7,269 nt of DNA from JBBECE01 sp964574935 (lineage in GTDB: Bacteria > Pseudomonadota > Alphaproteobacteria > Rhizobiales > Devosiaceae): NCBI GenBank assembly GCA_964574935.1, contig CAZNOZ010000074.1, positions 1 to 7,269 on the forward strand, written 5' to 3'. Both the position numbers and the translations under genes were made by a program. Below, piece after piece: positions 6,654-7,269 of this stretch (position 1 is the stretch's first letter; the number at the start of each line of letters is the position of its first letter). The notes under the pieces were generated by a model. That model had not been told where the DNA came from and made no database searches. It saw nothing but the letters and a program-made list of their open reading frames with translations.

Positions 6654-6701
6654 ATCACCGGGATTTTGTTGTGCCTCGCGCCGGCGGGCTGGCCCGGTGA
6701 T
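6654..6701. repeat. Stem-loop carrying a single 25-nt repeat core
   Basis: ATCACCGGG (6654-6662) and CCCGGTGAT (6693-6701) are perfect 9-bp inverted arms. The 30-nt loop between them contains most of the 25-nt repeat core (6666-6690), itself centred on the palindrome CGCCGGCG. The tandem array at 5581-5680 has no such arms around it. Confidence 0.8.
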
Positions 6702-6739
6702 GAGGGGACAGGAAGAGCACACCAAAACCTCCGGTCAGC

Positions 6740-7143
6740 GTTTCGCCTCCGGTTCCCGCGGCTCCCTTTTCGTGGCCTCCGTGCGGAGGCAGCGGCGTGA
6801 GGCGAAACGAACTGGTTGCTGTTGCCACTCGACCATAGGTCTCGTGGCCTTCCTTCGCTCTCGAAGCGCCACTGGCGCTTCTCGTCCCGACTTCGCCGGG
6901 ACCGCTTGGAAGTCACGCGTCCGGGGTTTTGGGCTTATCACCGAGCTATCGGGGGGGGCACGCTTACGCCCCGATCGCCGCCTTTGGCGGACGCCCCCCG
7001 GCTCTCACGTGGCTGCCCCGAAACATAGCCGGGGCAAGCTGGACGTGGCCGACTTCGCGGGCGGGTTTTGCCTGGACCGGAACGCCTTCCGGCCCACCCG
7101 AGCCCCCGCCGCCTGGTTACGTGGCCAGCGCTGCCGTGCGGCG
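6740..7143. other. Hairpin-dense non-coding block
   Basis: No gene is convincing here on either strand; the ORFs have no ribosome-binding site or domain. Instead inverted repeats follow each other: GTTTCGCCTC/GAGGCGAAAC (6740-6749 with 6799-6808) enclosing GCCTCC/GGAGGC (6775-6790); GAAGCGCCA-C-TGGCGCTTC (6863-6881); GTCCCG/CGGGAC (6884-6902); ATCGGGG/CCCCGAT (6948-6975); CCGCC/GGCGG (6978-6990); GCCCCG/CGGGGC (7015-7035); CCGGAA/TTCCGG (7077-7092); CGCCGC/GCGGCG (7107-7143) enclosing CTGG/CCAG. Possible readings are a structured RNA, an array of palindromic repeats, or decayed mobile DNA. No conserved RNA family is recognised, and no tRNA T-loop is seen. Confidence 0.45.
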
Positions 7144-7221
7144 AGGTGAGGGAAGAATAGCATGGGGCCAAAGGGCGGGGATAAGTTCGGGAAATGGGCT
7201 GTGGGTGGGGGAGAGGGGGAG

Positions 7222-7269
7222 ATGGGGACGATCAACCACTTGATTGCACTTCGCGCGGAGGGCAACATC
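7222..7269 (+). CDS. Possible start of a gene cut by the window end
   Basis: The last 16 codons from ATG 7222 read MGTINHLIALRAEGNI without a stop, a plausible protein N-terminus with alternating hydrophobic residues. A purine-rich tract (GGGGGAGAGGGGGAG) directly precedes the ATG and could serve as a ribosome-binding site, though its spacing is ill-defined. The family cannot be named from 16 residues. The preceding stretch 7144-7221 is G-rich and holds nothing else recognisable. Confidence 0.4.
   Translation, partial: MGTINHLIALRAEGNI

Larger units (their letters stand above)
6524..6701 (+). repeat. Dispersed repeat element, copy B
   Basis: This is the partner of the element at 5468-5680. 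In order it has the shared block (6524-6554: GGCCATGATCTGGGTCGAG, then TTTTTCGGGGTC), a perfect palindrome (6582-6606), the 15-mer CTTCCGGCAATCCAG (6620-6634, inverted relative to copy A), and one copy of the 25-nt repeat core (6666-6690). The same modules in the same order, with one flipped and different filler, indicate a composite repeat family and not a simple duplication. No open reading frame inside it is credible. Confidence 0.62.

Noticed and set aside
5468..6701. Insertion sequence or transposon
   Set aside because: No transposase frame, no long terminal inverted repeats and no target duplication could be seen; a short non-autonomous repeat is all that is supported.
5823..6725. 300-aa minus-strand open frame across the small genes and repeat element B
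   Set aside because: It begins inside a repeat element, has no ribosome-binding site or domain, and competes with plus-strand frames that have good ribosome-binding sites.
6740..7143. tRNA or rRNA fragment
   Set aside because: No T-loop GGTTCRA pattern with flanking stems, no CCA-end context, and no recognisable rRNA segment on either strand.

Overview
This is a GC-rich stretch of bacterial chromosome. Most third codon positions are G or C, ribosome-binding sites are of the AGGAG type, and the gene families are ordinary for Proteobacteria. The protein families and the CGTCATTGCGAG / CTGGATTGCCGG intergenic repeats suggest an alphaproteobacterium of the Hyphomicrobiales, perhaps Devosia-like. 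That placement is an inference from remembered style, not from a search.

Layout. Positions 19-996 (minus) encode an aldo/keto reductase with a complete Asp-Tyr-Lys-His tetrad. A divergent gene at 1133-2116 (plus) encodes an NAD(P)-dependent epimerase/dehydratase-like SDR protein. A small GYD-domain protein follows at 2323-2613 (plus). After 301 nt without a convincing gene comes the largest gene, 2915-4705 (plus), a PAS-GGDEF-EAL protein of cyclic-di-GMP signalling with intact GGDEF and EAL active-site motifs but no canonical RxxD inhibition site. It converges, with only 4 nt between the stop codons, on a six-helix DUF4386-type membrane protein (4710-5405, minus).

From 5406 to the end the window changes character. 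It is mostly non-coding and rich in repeats: two related composite repeat elements (about 5468-5680 and 6524-6701), a 25-bp tandem repeat with a further single copy 1 kb away, a perfect 12+1+12 palindrome, and a hairpin-dense block (about 6740-7143). Between the two elements lie an AT-rich island and two plausible small genes: a basic 83-aa protein (5977-6228) and a 47-aa single-helix membrane protein (6264-6407), both with good ribosome-binding sites. The last 48 nt may be the start of a further plus-strand gene (MGTINHL...).

The annotated genes do not form an obvious pathway. The two oxidoreductases share a divergent control region. The signalling protein and the DUF4386 protein are convergent, so they are not an operon. 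I see no defence system, CRISPR array, transposase, tRNA or rRNA. The most interesting part is the repeat architecture after 5406 and the two small genes inside it.
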